Below, piece by piece: positions 17,749 to 26,279 of a DNA stretch of 64,000 nt. The position numbers were made by a program, and so were the translations under genes. The DNA is from Streptomyces caelestis (GTDB lineage: Bacteria; Actinomycetota; Actinomycetes; Streptomycetales; Streptomycetaceae), in the NCBI RefSeq assembly GCF_001279005.1, contig NZ_LGCN01000228.1, forward strand, positions 1 through 64,000, written 5' to 3'. Below the pieces are notes generated by a model that saw nothing but the letters and a program-made list of their open reading frames with translations, was not told the DNA's origin and made no database searches. Every line of letters starts with the position of its first letter. Position 1 is the stretch's first letter.

Positions 17749-18000
17749 ATGGGCCTCGGCGGATGCATCATCCTCATCGCCGTGGGAGCAATCCTCACGT
17801 TCGCGACCGACTGGGACATGCAGGGTGTCAACCTTGACCTGGTCGGCATCATCTTCATGATCGTCGGTCTGATCGGCGTCGCGACGTTCAGCAGCATCGC
17901 CCGGCGTCGGCGGGTCGTCGTACCCCCCGCCACCCCGGTCGTCGAAGACCCGGCACGTCCCCACACCCGCGACGGCTACAGCGACGGGTACGGGGTCTGA
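17749..18000 (+). CDS. DUF6458 small membrane protein
   Basis: An 83-residue protein with two closely spaced membrane helices (GGCIILIAVGAILTFA and LVGIIFMIVGLIGVATF) joined by a short turn, then a basic and Pro-rich cytoplasmic tail. The pattern fits DUF6458, a small actinobacterial family of unknown role. ATG at 17749 has GGGAGG eight bases upstream. A 9-bp hairpin follows at 18022-18048. Confidence 0.85.
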   Translation: MGLGGCIILIAVGAILTFATDWDMQGVNLDLVGIIFMIVGLIGVATFSSIARRRRVVVPPATPVVEDPARPHTRDGYSDGYGV

Positions 18001-18021
18001 CCGGACGGTCACCGCAGGACG

Positions 18022-18048
18022 GGGCGCGGGGGACGGATTCCCGCGCCC
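18022..18048. terminator. Hairpin after DUF6458 gene
   Basis: Arms GGGCGCGGG/CCCGCGCCC, 9-nt loop, 21 bases past the stop. Confidence 0.65.
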
Positions 18049-18125
18049 TCGCCGTGCCCGGAGGGCGTCAGCCCCTCGGGCTAGCGTCCGCGTCGTGGGG
18101 GCGGGCGCGGGGAAGGGCTGGCGGC

Positions 18126-18620
18126 ATGAGATTCCTCGTACGCGACCGGATCCTCGGGATCGGGGACGACTACTGGATCGAGGACGACCGCGGGAACAAG
18201 GTCTTCCTCGTCGACGGCAAGGCCATGCGGCTGCGGGACACCTTCGAGCTGAAGGACACCGAGGGCCGCGTCCTCATCGACATCCGCCAGAAGATGTTCG
18301 CCCTGCGGGACACCATGGTGATCGAGCGCGGCGGGCAGCCGCTGGCGACCGTCCGGCGCAAACGGCTGTCGCTACTGCGCAACCACTACCGGGTGGCGCT
18401 GGCGGACGGCTGCACCGAACTGGACGTCAGCGGGCGGATCCTCGACCGGGAGTTCGCCGTCGAGTACGACGGCGAACTGCTCGCCGTGATCTCCCGGCGG
18501 CTGCTGAGCCTGCGGGACACCTACGCCGTCGACGTGGTGCGCGAGGACGCGGACCCGGCGCTGCTGATCGCGGTGGCGGTGTGCGTGATCAACCTGGCGG
18601 AGAAGGAGCGGGAGGACTAG
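18126..18620 (+). CDS. LURP-one-related family protein
   Basis: A 164-residue LURP1/tubby-like beta-barrel protein. Three internal repeats of an 'R-x-(L/A)-x-RDT' pattern are visible (MRLRDTFELKD, FALRDTMVIER, LSLRDTYAVDV). The family resembles phospholipid scramblases and plant LURP1, with no known bacterial function. The C-terminal helix AVAVCVINLAEKERED closes the barrel. ATG at 18126 follows GGGGAAGGGCTGGCGGC. The gene converges with the nitrilase-type gene, with only 10 bases between stops. Confidence 0.85.
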   Translation: MRFLVRDRILGIGDDYWIEDDRGNKVFLVDGKAMRLRDTFELKDTEGRVLIDIRQKMFALRDTMVIERGGQPLATVRRKRLSLLRNHYRVALADGCTELDVSGRILDREFAVEYDGELLAVISRRLLSLRDTYAVDVVREDADPALLIAVAVCVINLAEKERED

Positions 18621-18630
18621 CAGGCCCCGG

Positions 18631-19425
18631 TCAGCGGCGGGGGCGGTCCAGACCGAGGACGCGGTCCTTGAGGGCCGGGAAGCGTTCGCGGGTGCCCGCG
18701 ACCGTCGCCGGGTCGAAGTCGACGGTGAGGACCTCCTCGCCGGGGCCCGCCTCCGCCAGGACCTCGCCCCAGGGATCCACCACGATCGAGTGACCCGCCT
18801 GCGGAACCCCGGCGTGCGTCCCGGCCGTTCCACACGCGAGGACGAACGCCTGGTTCTCCACCGCCCGCGCGCGGGCCAGCAGCGTCCAGTGGGACCGGCG
18901 GCGCTCCGGCCAGCCCGCCGGGACGACGAGGGTCTCGGCGCCGGCGTCGACGAGACCGCGGAAGAGTTCGGGGAAACGGAGGTCGTAGCAGGTCGCCACA
19001 CCGACGACGGTCTGCGGCAGCCGGACCGTCACCAGCGCGTCGCCCGCCCCCATCAGCACGGCCTCGCCCTTGTCGAAGCCGAAGCGGTGGATCTTGCGGT
19101 AGGCGGCGGCGAGGTCGCCGGAGGGGGAGAGGACGAGCGAGGTGTTGTAGAGGGGACCGTCCGGGTCGCGCTCGGGGATCGACCCCGCGTGCAGCCACAC
19201 GCCCGCGTCGCTCGCGGCCTTGGCCATCGCCTCGAAGGTCGGCCCTTCGAGCGGTTCCGCCTCGCCGCCGAACTCCTCGTACGCGAACGCACCTGTGGTC
19301 CACAGCTCCGGCAGCACGACGAGATCGGCCCCGGCCTGATCCCGTACCAGCCCGGCGACCCGGCGTCGGCGCGATGCGACCGGTTCGTCCTCGTTCACCG
19401 CGACTTGGAGCAAGGAAGCGCGCAC
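18631..19425 (-). CDS. Carbon-nitrogen hydrolase (nitrilase superfamily)
   Basis: A 264-residue amidase-fold enzyme hydrolysing a C-N bond, with the Glu-Lys-Cys triad visible: LVVLPELW (Glu), AYRKIHRFGFD (Lys) and GVATCYDLRFPELF (Cys). The short length and the NTS.. and RARAVENQAFVLAC segments resemble omega-amidase/Nit2-type members rather than true nitrilases; the substrate is not determinable. GTG at 19425 is chosen because it begins the first beta strand (RASLLQVAVN); the long open frame upstream lacks family similarity. It is divergent from the mycothiol-dependent enzyme gene. Confidence 0.88.
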   Translation of the reverse strand: MRASLLQVAVNEDEPVASRRRRVAGLVRDQAGADLVVLPELWTTGAFAYEEFGGEAEPLEGPTFEAMAKAASDAGVWLHAGSIPERDPDGPLYNTSLVLSPSGDLAAAYRKIHRFGFDKGEAVLMGAGDALVTVRLPQTVVGVATCYDLRFPELFRGLVDAGAETLVVPAGWPERRRSHWTLLARARAVENQAFVLACGTAGTHAGVPQAGHSIVVDPWGEVLAEAGPGEEVLTVDFDPATVAGTRERFPALKDRVLGLDRPRR

Positions 19426-19607
19426 ACTACCACCGTCCTGGCATTCGACCCGCGCACACGGGCCTACGATCGTCACACGAAAGCACTGCCGGGGTGCCTC
19501 ACAGCAGCGTAACTTAGCGTTTCGAGACACCCGCCGAGTGCAGCCACCGCCCACTGGCACCGCCGCCACAACCTGCCCGTGTACCGACCGCCGAGGGGTC
19601 CCGTTCC

Positions 19608-20432
19608 GTGAGCCTGCATCCCACCCTCCAGCCCTACGCCGACGCCTGGTCCCACTCCATCGAGGCGATATCCGAGCTGGTGCAGCCGCTCCCGGAGGCC
19701 GACTGGAACCGGCGGACACCGTGCCCGGGCTGGTCGGTCCGCGATGTCGTCTCGCACGTCATCGGCCTGGACTCCGAGATGTACGGCGACCCCCGCCCCA
19801 TCCACACGCTGCCGCGCGACCTGTTCCACGTCACCAACGACCACCAGCGGTACATGGAGATGCAGGTCGACGTGCGCCGCCACCACACGGCGCCGGAGAT
19901 GACCTCCGAGCTGGAGCTCATGATCATCCGCCGCAACCGCCAGCTGCGGAACGAGAACCGCGCCCCCGGCGCCACGGTGCGCGGCCCGCTCGGCACGGAG
20001 CTGACGCTGGAGGAGTCCATGCGCCGGCACGCCTTCGCCGTGTGGGCGCACGAGCAGGACCTGCGCGCGGCCCTCGGCCACCCCGGCAACCTCGACTCCC
20101 CCGGCGCGCACGTCGCCCGCGATGTGCTGCTCGACGAGCTGCCGCGCGTGGTCGCCGAACTCGCGCAGGCGCCGCGCAGCTCGGCCTTCGTCATCGACGT
20201 CCACGGCCCGGTGGAGTTCCTCCGCACGATCCGCGTCGACATCCAGGGCCGCGGCACCCTGGAGACGGCCCCGGCCCTCGGCCCGGTCGCCGGTCTCTCC
20301 CTCGACTGGGAGACCTACGTCCGTCTGGCCTGCGGCCGGGTGACGGCGGAAGCGGTGAAGGACAGGGTGAAGACGGAGGGCGACCCGGACCTGGCGGCGG
20401 CGATCCTGAGGTACTTCGCTGTGACGCCCTAG
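19608..20432 (+). CDS. Mycothiol-dependent maleylpyruvate isomerase-family protein
   Basis: A 274-residue DinB-like four-helix metal protein. The metal ligands fit the TIGR03083 pattern: VVSHVIGLD for the first His, then HAFAVWAHEQD. Members use mycothiol (the actinobacterial thiol) as co-substrate or for conjugation; maleylpyruvate isomerase itself is only one branch, so the exact reaction is open. GTG at 19608 is preceded by GAGGGG at ten bases. The stop is followed by an inverted repeat at 20445-20481. Confidence 0.85.
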   Translation: MSLHPTLQPYADAWSHSIEAISELVQPLPEADWNRRTPCPGWSVRDVVSHVIGLDSEMYGDPRPIHTLPRDLFHVTNDHQRYMEMQVDVRRHHTAPEMTSELELMIIRRNRQLRNENRAPGATVRGPLGTELTLEESMRRHAFAVWAHEQDLRAALGHPGNLDSPGAHVARDVLLDELPRVVAELAQAPRSSAFVIDVHGPVEFLRTIRVDIQGRGTLETAPALGPVAGLSLDWETYVRLACGRVTAEAVKDRVKTEGDPDLAAAILRYFAVTP

Positions 20433-20444
20433 CCGCGGGCAGTC

Positions 20445-20551
20445 GTGCCTCCCCCAGTGCCTTGAGGCCTGGGGGAGGCACCCCGGGGCGGCACGGGTGG
20501 GCGGTGGGGGTACCTCCCGCTCGAGCGCGGCCGAGAGCAAGGGAGGCCCCC
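20445..20551. repeat. Pair of Streptomyces REP-like inverted elements
   Basis: First element: 13-bp perfect arms GTGCCTCCCCCAG/CTGGGGGAGGCAC (20445-20481). Second: GGGGGTACCTCCC...GGGAGGCCCCC (20506-20551) around GCTCGAGCG. Such units recur between Streptomyces genes; the first may also terminate both convergent genes. Confidence 0.6.
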
Positions 20552-20604
20552 GGCAAGCGCCGGCCGCGGGACCCACCCCCGCCCAGCAGCGACACCGGGC
20601 GCCG

Positions 20605-21915
20605 TCACACGGGCACGTGCACCGAACTCACCCGGCTCGCGACCGACCGCTCCCGCTCCCTGCGCACCGCCCGCCTCCGCAGCCGCAGGATCTGGGTGAC
20701 CCCCAGCGCCTGCAGCACGAACACGGACGAGAAGGCCACGGCGTAGTCGTCCCCGGTCGCGTCCAGCAGCACACCGACCGCGAACAGCGTCGTCATGGAG
20801 GCGACGAAGCCCCCCATGTTGGTGATCCCCGACGCCGTCCCCTGCCGCTCGGGCGGATTCGCCGGCCGTGCGAAGTCGAACCCGATCATCGACGCCGGCC
20901 CGCAGGCTCCCAGCACCGCGCACAGCACCACCAGCAGCCACATCGGCGCCGTGTCCGCCGGATAGACCAGAGTGGCCGCCCACAGCACCGCCGTCGCGCC
21001 CACCGTCCCCAGCGCCAACGGCAGCCGCGCACCGTGGTGCCGGGCGATGACCTGGCCGTAGACCAGCCCGAAAGCCATGTTGGACAGCACGACGAGGGTG
21101 AGCAGCTCACCGGCGGTGGCCCGGGACAGCCCCTGCGCCTCCACCAGGAACGGCATCCCCCACAGCAGCAGGAACACCATCGCCGGGAACTGGGTGGTGA
21201 AGTGCACCCACAGCCCCAGCCGCGTCCCCGGCTCCCGCCAGGAGGCGGCGATCTGCCGGCGTACGTAGGCGGCGCCCTGGTGCGGGACGGGCGCCGGCCC
21301 CTGCCCCTCGGGATGGTCCTCGAGGAACAGCAGGAGCAGCACGAACACCACGAGGCCGGCCACCGCGCTGCCCGCGAACGCCGCCGTCCAGCCGATGCCG
21401 TGCAGCAGCCGGGACAGGACCAGCGTGGAGACGAGGTTGCCGGCCATGCCCGCCAGCCCGGCCATCTGCGCGACCAGCGGCCCGCGCCGGGCCGGGAACC
21501 ACCGGGTGCCCAGCCGCAGCACGCTGATGAACGTCATCGCGTCACCGCAGCCGAGCAGGGCCCGCGAGGCGAGCGCCATGCCGTACGACGGGGAGAACGC
21601 GAAGCCGAGCTGCCCCGCCGTGAACAGCACGACGCCGATGCCCAGCACCTTCTTGGTGCCGAGCCGGTCGACCAGCAGCCCGACGGGTATCTGCATGCCC
21701 GCGTAGACCAGCAGCTGGAGGATGGAGAAGGTGGACAGGGCCGAGGCGCCCACGTCGAAGCGGTCGGCGGCGTCGAGGCCGGCCACACCGAGCGACGTAC
21801 GGAAGATGACGGCGACGAAGTAGACCGAGACGCCGATCCCCCACACGGCGAGGGCGCGCCGTCCGCCTGGGGGCGCCCCCTCCGGGAGAGGATCCCCGGG
21901 CAGCGTGCCGCTCAT
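20605..21915 (-). CDS. MFS transporter
   Basis: A 436-residue major facilitator with about 12 membrane helices. Loop 2-3 has the MFS motif in the form GLLVDRLGTKKVLG, and the second-half equivalent is weak. The YFVAVIFRTSLGVAG first helix resembles hexuronate/organic-anion-type carriers of the ACS branch; substrate unknown. The ATG is coupled to the upstream GntR gene by an ATGA overlap (21912-21915), with GGGGGAGGTGCG just before it, so regulator and transporter form an operon and the GntR ligand may be the transported compound. Confidence 0.88.
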   Translation of the reverse strand: MSGTLPGDPLPEGAPPGGRRALAVWGIGVSVYFVAVIFRTSLGVAGLDAADRFDVGASALSTFSILQLLVYAGMQIPVGLLVDRLGTKKVLGIGVVLFTAGQLGFAFSPSYGMALASRALLGCGDAMTFISVLRLGTRWFPARRGPLVAQMAGLAGMAGNLVSTLVLSRLLHGIGWTAAFAGSAVAGLVVFVLLLLFLEDHPEGQGPAPVPHQGAAYVRRQIAASWREPGTRLGLWVHFTTQFPAMVFLLLWGMPFLVEAQGLSRATAGELLTLVVLSNMAFGLVYGQVIARHHGARLPLALGTVGATAVLWAATLVYPADTAPMWLLVVLCAVLGACGPASMIGFDFARPANPPERQGTASGITNMGGFVASMTTLFAVGVLLDATGDDYAVAFSSVFVLQALGVTQILRLRRRAVRRERERSVASRVSSVHVPV

Positions 21916-22565
21916 CGCACCTCCCCCCGGGCCAGGTGGGAGAACCATCCGACGTGCCGGTGGACGACGTCGACGGCCGCCTCCGCGTCGCCGGAGCGCA
22001 GCGCCCGGAGGATCTCCCCGTGCTCGGCGAGGGTCTTGGCGATCCGGTCCGGGTGGGAGTGCATCACGGCGACGCCCATCCGCAGCTGGCGGTCGCGGAG
22101 CTGGTCGTAGAGGCGGGAGAGGATCTCGTTGCCGCCGCTGCGGACGATCTCGGCGTGGAAGCACCGGTCGGTGACGGAGGCCGCGGCGAAGTCGCCGGCG
22201 GCGGCCTGCTCCTTCTGCCGGGCGAGCAGCTCCTCCAGACGCTCGACGAGTGCGGGCGGCGCGGGTACGGCCTTCCTGGCGGCGTGCTCCTCGACGAGCA
22301 GCCGGGTCTCGACGACGTCGGCGATCTCCTGCGCGGAGACGGGCAGGACGAGGGCGCCCTTCTTCGGATAGAGCCTGATCAGTCCTTCGACCTCCAGCCG
22401 CAGCAGCGCCTCGCGCACGGGGGTCCGCGAGACCCCCACGGCCTCGGCCAGCTCGCCTTCGGTGAGCAGCGTCCCGCCCTCGTAACGGCGCTCCAGGACG
22501 CCCTGCTTGACGTGGGTGTAGACGCGGTCGGTGGCAGGTGGTTGCTTCGCTGCGGCCATGCTCAT
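21912..22565 (-). CDS. GntR family regulator (FadR/FCD type)
   Basis: A 217-residue repressor. The N-terminal winged helix spans about residues 10-75 (LTEGELAEAVGVSRTPVREA), followed by an all-helical FCD ligand domain whose metal-type ligands (the D..H of RCFHAEIVRSGGN and later H residues) are present. FCD-GntR proteins sense small carboxylic acids. It is the first gene of a two-gene operon with an MFS transporter. No ribosome binding site precedes either ATG at 22565 or 22559, so the transcript may be leaderless; the AT-richer TTGTATCTATCC just upstream could be both -10 region and operator. Confidence 0.88.
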   Translation of the reverse strand: MSMAAAKQPPATDRVYTHVKQGVLERRYEGGTLLTEGELAEAVGVSRTPVREALLRLEVEGLIRLYPKKGALVLPVSAQEIADVVETRLLVEEHAARKAVPAPPALVERLEELLARQKEQAAAGDFAAASVTDRCFHAEIVRSGGNEILSRLYDQLRDRQLRMGVAVMHSHPDRIAKTLAEHGEILRALRSGDAEAAVDVVHRHVGWFSHLARGEVR

Positions 22566-22569
22566 GCGG

Positions 22570-22584
22570 ACAGGATAGATACAA
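22570..22584. promoter_or_regulatory. Candidate GntR promoter/operator
   Basis: GGACAGGATAGATACAAC (plus strand) is unusually AT-rich for the window and abuts the GntR start codon. It is a candidate -10 plus autoregulatory site; no experimental motif is matched. Confidence 0.35.
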
Positions 22585-22759
22585 CACGCACGCATGGAAG
22601 AATCCATCCACGATGCGGACCCGGAGAAGTCGGAAGCGACCCCCGATTCACGTACAACCATCCGCACGCACCGCGCGTCAGAAAGACGCGGCCCCTTCAT
22701 GGGCCGCACCTCAACTCGGCCGCAGGGTACGGCCATTCCAGGCAATCGGGGTATTCGAC

Positions 22760-23659
22760 TTGAAGATCGACATTCAGGGCTTCCGTGTCCGCAGAGCCGT
22801 CGGCGTCGCCGTGACCACCGGCGCCCTGCTCGCCTCCGGAGCCCTCTACGCCGCGCCCGCGCAGGCCGCCGCCGCGCCGTCCATCGTCGCCAAGGGCGGC
22901 TTCGTGATGAACAACGCGAACGGCAAGTCGCTGTACACGAAGGCGGCGGACACGCGTCGTTCGACCGGCTCGACGACGAAGATCATGACCGCGAAGGTGG
23001 TGCTGGCGCAGAAGAACCTGAACCTCGACACCAAGGTCACGATCCAGAAGGCGTACAGCGACTACATCGTGTCGAAGAACGCCTCGTCGGCGCGGCTGAT
23101 CGTCGGCGACAAGGTCACCGTGCGCCAGCTGCTGTACGGGCTGATGCTGCCGTCCGGCTGCGACGCCGCGTACGCGCTGGCGGACAAGTTCGGTTCGGGC
23201 TCGACGCGTGCGGCGCGCGTGAAGTCGTTCATCGGCAAGATGAACTCCGAGGCGACGAAACTGGGGCTGAAGAACACCCACTTCGACTCGTTCGACGGCA
23301 TCGGGAGCGGCAAGAACTACTCGACGCCGCGCGATCTGACGAAGATCGCGAGCAGCGCGATGAAGAACTCCACGTTCCGCTCGATCGTGAAGACGAAGAA
23401 GTACACGGCGAAGACCACGACCAAGACGGGCAGCACCCGCACGATGGCGCCGTGGACCAACACCAACACGCTGCTCAGCAGCTACAGCGGCACGATCGGC
23501 GTGAAGACCGGCTCGGGCCCGGAGGCCAAGTACTGCCTGGTCTTCGCCGCGACCCGCAACGGCAAGACGGTCATCGGCACGGTCCTCGCCTCCTCCTCCG
23601 CCACCCAGCGCGAGAAGGACGCCAAGAGCCTCCTGGGCTACGGCTTCGGCAAGATCTGA
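22760..23659 (+). CDS. D-alanyl-D-alanine carboxypeptidase (serine-type)
   Basis: A 299-residue exported penicillin-binding protein that trims the terminal D-Ala of peptidoglycan stems. Signal peptide: VRRAVGVAVTTGALLASGAL with AQAAAA cleavage. S11 motifs: STTK (S-x-x-K) near residue 73, VKTG (KTG) near 250, and SGC where the SxN motif is expected. Like other Streptomyces members it is very rich in Lys/Thr and has no C-terminal anchor. No ATG or GTG fits the signal peptide; TTG at 22760 (after CGGGGT) is the most likely start. A 46-bp palindrome follows the stop. Confidence 0.88.
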   Translation: MKIDIQGFRVRRAVGVAVTTGALLASGALYAAPAQAAAAPSIVAKGGFVMNNANGKSLYTKAADTRRSTGSTTKIMTAKVVLAQKNLNLDTKVTIQKAYSDYIVSKNASSARLIVGDKVTVRQLLYGLMLPSGCDAAYALADKFGSGSTRAARVKSFIGKMNSEATKLGLKNTHFDSFDGIGSGKNYSTPRDLTKIASSAMKNSTFRSIVKTKKYTAKTTTKTGSTRTMAPWTNTNTLLSSYSGTIGVKTGSGPEAKYCLVFAATRNGKTVIGTVLASSSATQREKDAKSLLGYGFGKI

Positions 23660-23670
23660 CCCACGCGGTC

Positions 23671-23716
23671 GCATGCGGAAGGGGCCCACCGGTACCGGTG
23701 GGCCCCTTCCGCATGC
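23671..23716. terminator. 46-bp perfect palindrome terminator
   Basis: Two 23-bp arms beginning GCATGCGGAAGGGGCCCACC meet without a loop, 11 bases after the carboxypeptidase stop. Confidence 0.8.
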
Positions 23717-23857
23717 CTCGCTCCGACCTCCGCCCTGCACATGTCCGCCGGTCGACACAGCCGTTTCGGTCGGCTTCGCTCGCAATCGTGAACATCATCG
23801 GACCGGCTGGCATATGCGTTCCGACCCGCCCTACGTTCCGCAGCGGAGGTGGTTCAC

Positions 23858-24700
23858 ATGAACGAACCCAGCAAACGACAGAACTCCGCCGATCGGCACG
23901 AGGCGATCGACGTCAGCGACTTCGTGTACGCGGCGACCGGCGCCCGGGTGCGGAGGCTGACGATGCCGGACGGGACGCACTGGTTCCCGGCGGTGGACGT
24001 CTGCAAGGAACTCGGCCACACCAACTCCCGGAAGGCGCTCGCAGACCATGTTCCGGACGAGCACCGAGAGATTCTCGAGACCGTAACTGGAGGTTACGGT
24101 CTCAGCGTTCCCGCAGGTAGAGAGTGGCGTCGAGACTTGCAAGTCATCTCTCCGCAAGGTCTCATCCTTCTTGTCAACGCCTGCACCAAACAGGCCTGCG
24201 CCCCCTTCAAGCAATGGGTCGCCGAAGTGATCGAGACCGTTCAGCGTGAGGGCTCCTACTCCCTCGACGAGGCCGAGGTGCAGCCCTCCGAGCCCGGTGC
24301 CCCCATCGCCTACGCCATGCCGGAACAGGTCGCCGAGGCCATCGTCCGGCTCGAAGCACACCACCTTCAGTTGGACGAGGAGCTGGCGAACGGGCAGCGT
24401 GAATCGGTCGCGTTGCAAAGGGAGATGCCGGCCATGCAGCGGGAAACGCCGGTCACGCAACAGGCCACGCTCTCCGTCCAGCAGGCCACCCTCGCCGTGC
24501 AACAGGCCATGGTCCGGGCGACGGAACGCATCGCGGACCGGTTCGACACCCTCGTCCTCGCACGTCGGGCGCCCACGGCTCTCCTCACCGCGCGGCCCAC
24601 CACCGAGTCGGTGCTCGTCGAGAAGGGTGAGCTGCGCGAGCCGCTGGGGTCGATCGCCGCCCGTACGGGCTTTCCGCGCGCCGCGTCAACGAGTGCCTGA
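23858..24700 (+). pseudogene. BRO-N domain protein with frameshifted C-terminus
   Basis: A BRO family N-terminal DNA-binding domain is plain near residues 15-125 (WFPAVDVCKELGHTNSRKAL, then PQGLILLVNACTKQACAPF). A coiled region with QQAT.. repeats follows (170-225). The frame stops at 24700 after GSIAARTGFPRAASTSA. Reading on in the -1 frame from 24682 gives RVNECLRLLRRHACIRSRGG and ends ...APVYVLP at 24777, a natural winged-helix-like ending. One missing G in the run CGCGCGCCGCG (24677-24684) explains it. So the protein is probably truncated by a 1-bp deletion, unless it is a sequencing error. ATG at 23858 has GGAGG nine bases upstream. Confidence 0.7.
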
Positions 24701-24788
24701 GGCTGCTGCGCAGGCACGCCTGTATTCGCTCGCGGGGCGGGGCGGAGGACGCCGCTCCGGTGTACGTGCTCCCGTAGGGCCGGTACAG

Positions 24789-24829
24789 CAGGAGGGGCGT
24801 CGCAATCCGAAGTTGCGGCGCCCCTCCTG
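24789..24829. terminator. Terminator hairpin after first bkd operon
   Basis: 17-bp arms (CAGGAGGGGCGTCGCAA) with one G-U pair and a 7-nt loop, between the BRO-N gene and the E2 gene. Confidence 0.75.
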
Positions 24830-24856
24830 TCCCGTGAACCCAGCGGTTCACAGCCC

Positions 24857-26269
24857 TCATGCCCAGCTGATCAACCGCTTCGGCTGCTCCAGGATCGCCG
24901 CCACGTCGGCCAGCACCTTGGAGCCGAGCTCGCCGTCGACCAGGCGGTGGTCGAAGGAGAGGGCCAGGGTGGTGACCTGGCGGGGCTTGACCTTGCCCTT
25001 GTGGACCCACGGCTGGGGCTTGATCGCGCCGACCGCGAGGATCGCGGACTCGCCGGGGTTGAGGAGCGGCGTGCCCGTGTCGACGCCGAAGACGCCGACG
25101 TTGGTGATCGTGACCGTGCCCGCCTGCATCGCGGACGGGGAGGTCTTGCCCTCCCTGGCCGTGGACACCAGTTCGCCGAGGGACTCGGCCAGTTGCGGCA
25201 GCGTCTTGGCGTGGGCGTCCTTGATGTTCGGGACGATCAGGCCGCGCGGGGTGGCCGCCGCGATGCCCAGGTTGACGTAGTGCTTGACCACGATCTCCTG
25301 GGCCGCCTCGTCCCACGACGCGTTGATCTCCGGGTTCCGCTTGATCGCGACCAGCAGGGCCTTGGCGATCAGCAGCAGGGGGTTCACGCGCAGGCCCGTG
25401 AACTCCTTGTCCTGCTTGAGCTCCTCGACCAGCTTCATGGTGCGCGTCACGTCGACCGTCACGAACTCCGTGACGTGCGGCGCCGTGAACGCCGAGCCGA
25501 CCATCGCCGCCGCCGTGGCCTTGCGGACCCCCTTGACCGGGATGCGGGTCTCGCGGGCCGTGTCGTACGACACCGGGGCGGCCGAGGCGGCCGGGGTGGC
25601 CGGAGCGGGTGCGGACACGGGGGCGGGCTGCTCCTGCGGGGCCTGGACCGCCGCCACCGCCGCGTGGACGTCCTCGCGGGTGATGACGCCGTCCGGGCCG
25701 GTCGGGACGACCGTCGTCAGGTCGACGCCCAGGTCCTTCGCCAGCTTGCGCACCGGCGGCTTCGCCAGCGGGCGCGACACGCCTTCGACGGGGGCCGGCG
25801 CGTGCCCGTTCAGCTCCTGCTGGACCGCTGCCGCCGCCTGCTGGACAGCGGCGTCCGGGGCCGGCGCCCTGCGGGGGCGGCGGCGCGTCGAGGACGTCGC
25901 CACGCCGTAGCCGACCAGGACCGGCTGGCGGGCCGCCGGCTTCTCCTCGGGCTCCGCGGCGGGAGCGGGGGCGGGGGCAGGGGCCTCCTCCGCCGCCGGG
26001 GCCGCACCGCCCGCGACGTCCACCGCGATGATGGACGTGCCCACGTCCACCGTGGTGCCCTCGGGGAAGTGCAGCTCGCGGACCACCCCGTCGTAGGGGA
26101 TGGGCAGTTCGACGGCCGCCTTCGCCGTCTCGACCTCGCAGACCACCTGGCCGTCGGTGACCGTGTCACCCGGCTGGACGTACCACTTGAGGATCTCGGC
26201 CTCGGTGAGGCCCTCGCCCACGTCCGGCATCTTGAACTCGCGTACGGACGCGTTCGTCATCGTCGTCAC
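24857..26269 (-). CDS. bkdC: Branched-chain 2-oxoacid dehydrogenase E2, operon 1
   Basis: Lipoate acyltransferase core of a 2-oxoacid dehydrogenase complex; 470 residues. Order: one lipoyl domain with lipoyl-lysine K50 in ETAKAAVE, an Ala/Pro-rich linker, an E3/E1-binding domain (PPVRKLAKDLGVDLTTV, near 165-200), a second linker, and the catalytic domain ending in SFDHRLVDG with the active His and Asp. It passes branched acyl groups to CoA, supplying isobutyryl-, isovaleryl- and methylbutyryl-CoA for branched fatty acids and polyketide starters. Start is GTG 26269 or ATG 26260; both follow GAGGAGAGGG. It is last in the operon. Confidence 0.93.
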   Translation of the reverse strand: MTTMTNASVREFKMPDVGEGLTEAEILKWYVQPGDTVTDGQVVCEVETAKAAVELPIPYDGVVRELHFPEGTTVDVGTSIIAVDVAGGAAPAAEEAPAPAPAPAAEPEEKPAARQPVLVGYGVATSSTRRRPRRAPAPDAAVQQAAAAVQQELNGHAPAPVEGVSRPLAKPPVRKLAKDLGVDLTTVVPTGPDGVITREDVHAAVAAVQAPQEQPAPVSAPAPATPAASAAPVSYDTARETRIPVKGVRKATAAAMVGSAFTAPHVTEFVTVDVTRTMKLVEELKQDKEFTGLRVNPLLLIAKALLVAIKRNPEINASWDEAAQEIVVKHYVNLGIAAATPRGLIVPNIKDAHAKTLPQLAESLGELVSTAREGKTSPSAMQAGTVTITNVGVFGVDTGTPLLNPGESAILAVGAIKPQPWVHKGKVKPRQVTTLALSFDHRLVDGELGSKVLADVAAILEQPKRLISWA

Positions 26270-26279
26270 GACCCTCTCC

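Noticed and set aside
19426..19719. An N-terminal extension of the nitrilase-family gene
   Set aside because: The open frame upstream of 19425 is Arg/Gly-rich, unlike the family, and overlaps the divergent gene's promoter and start.
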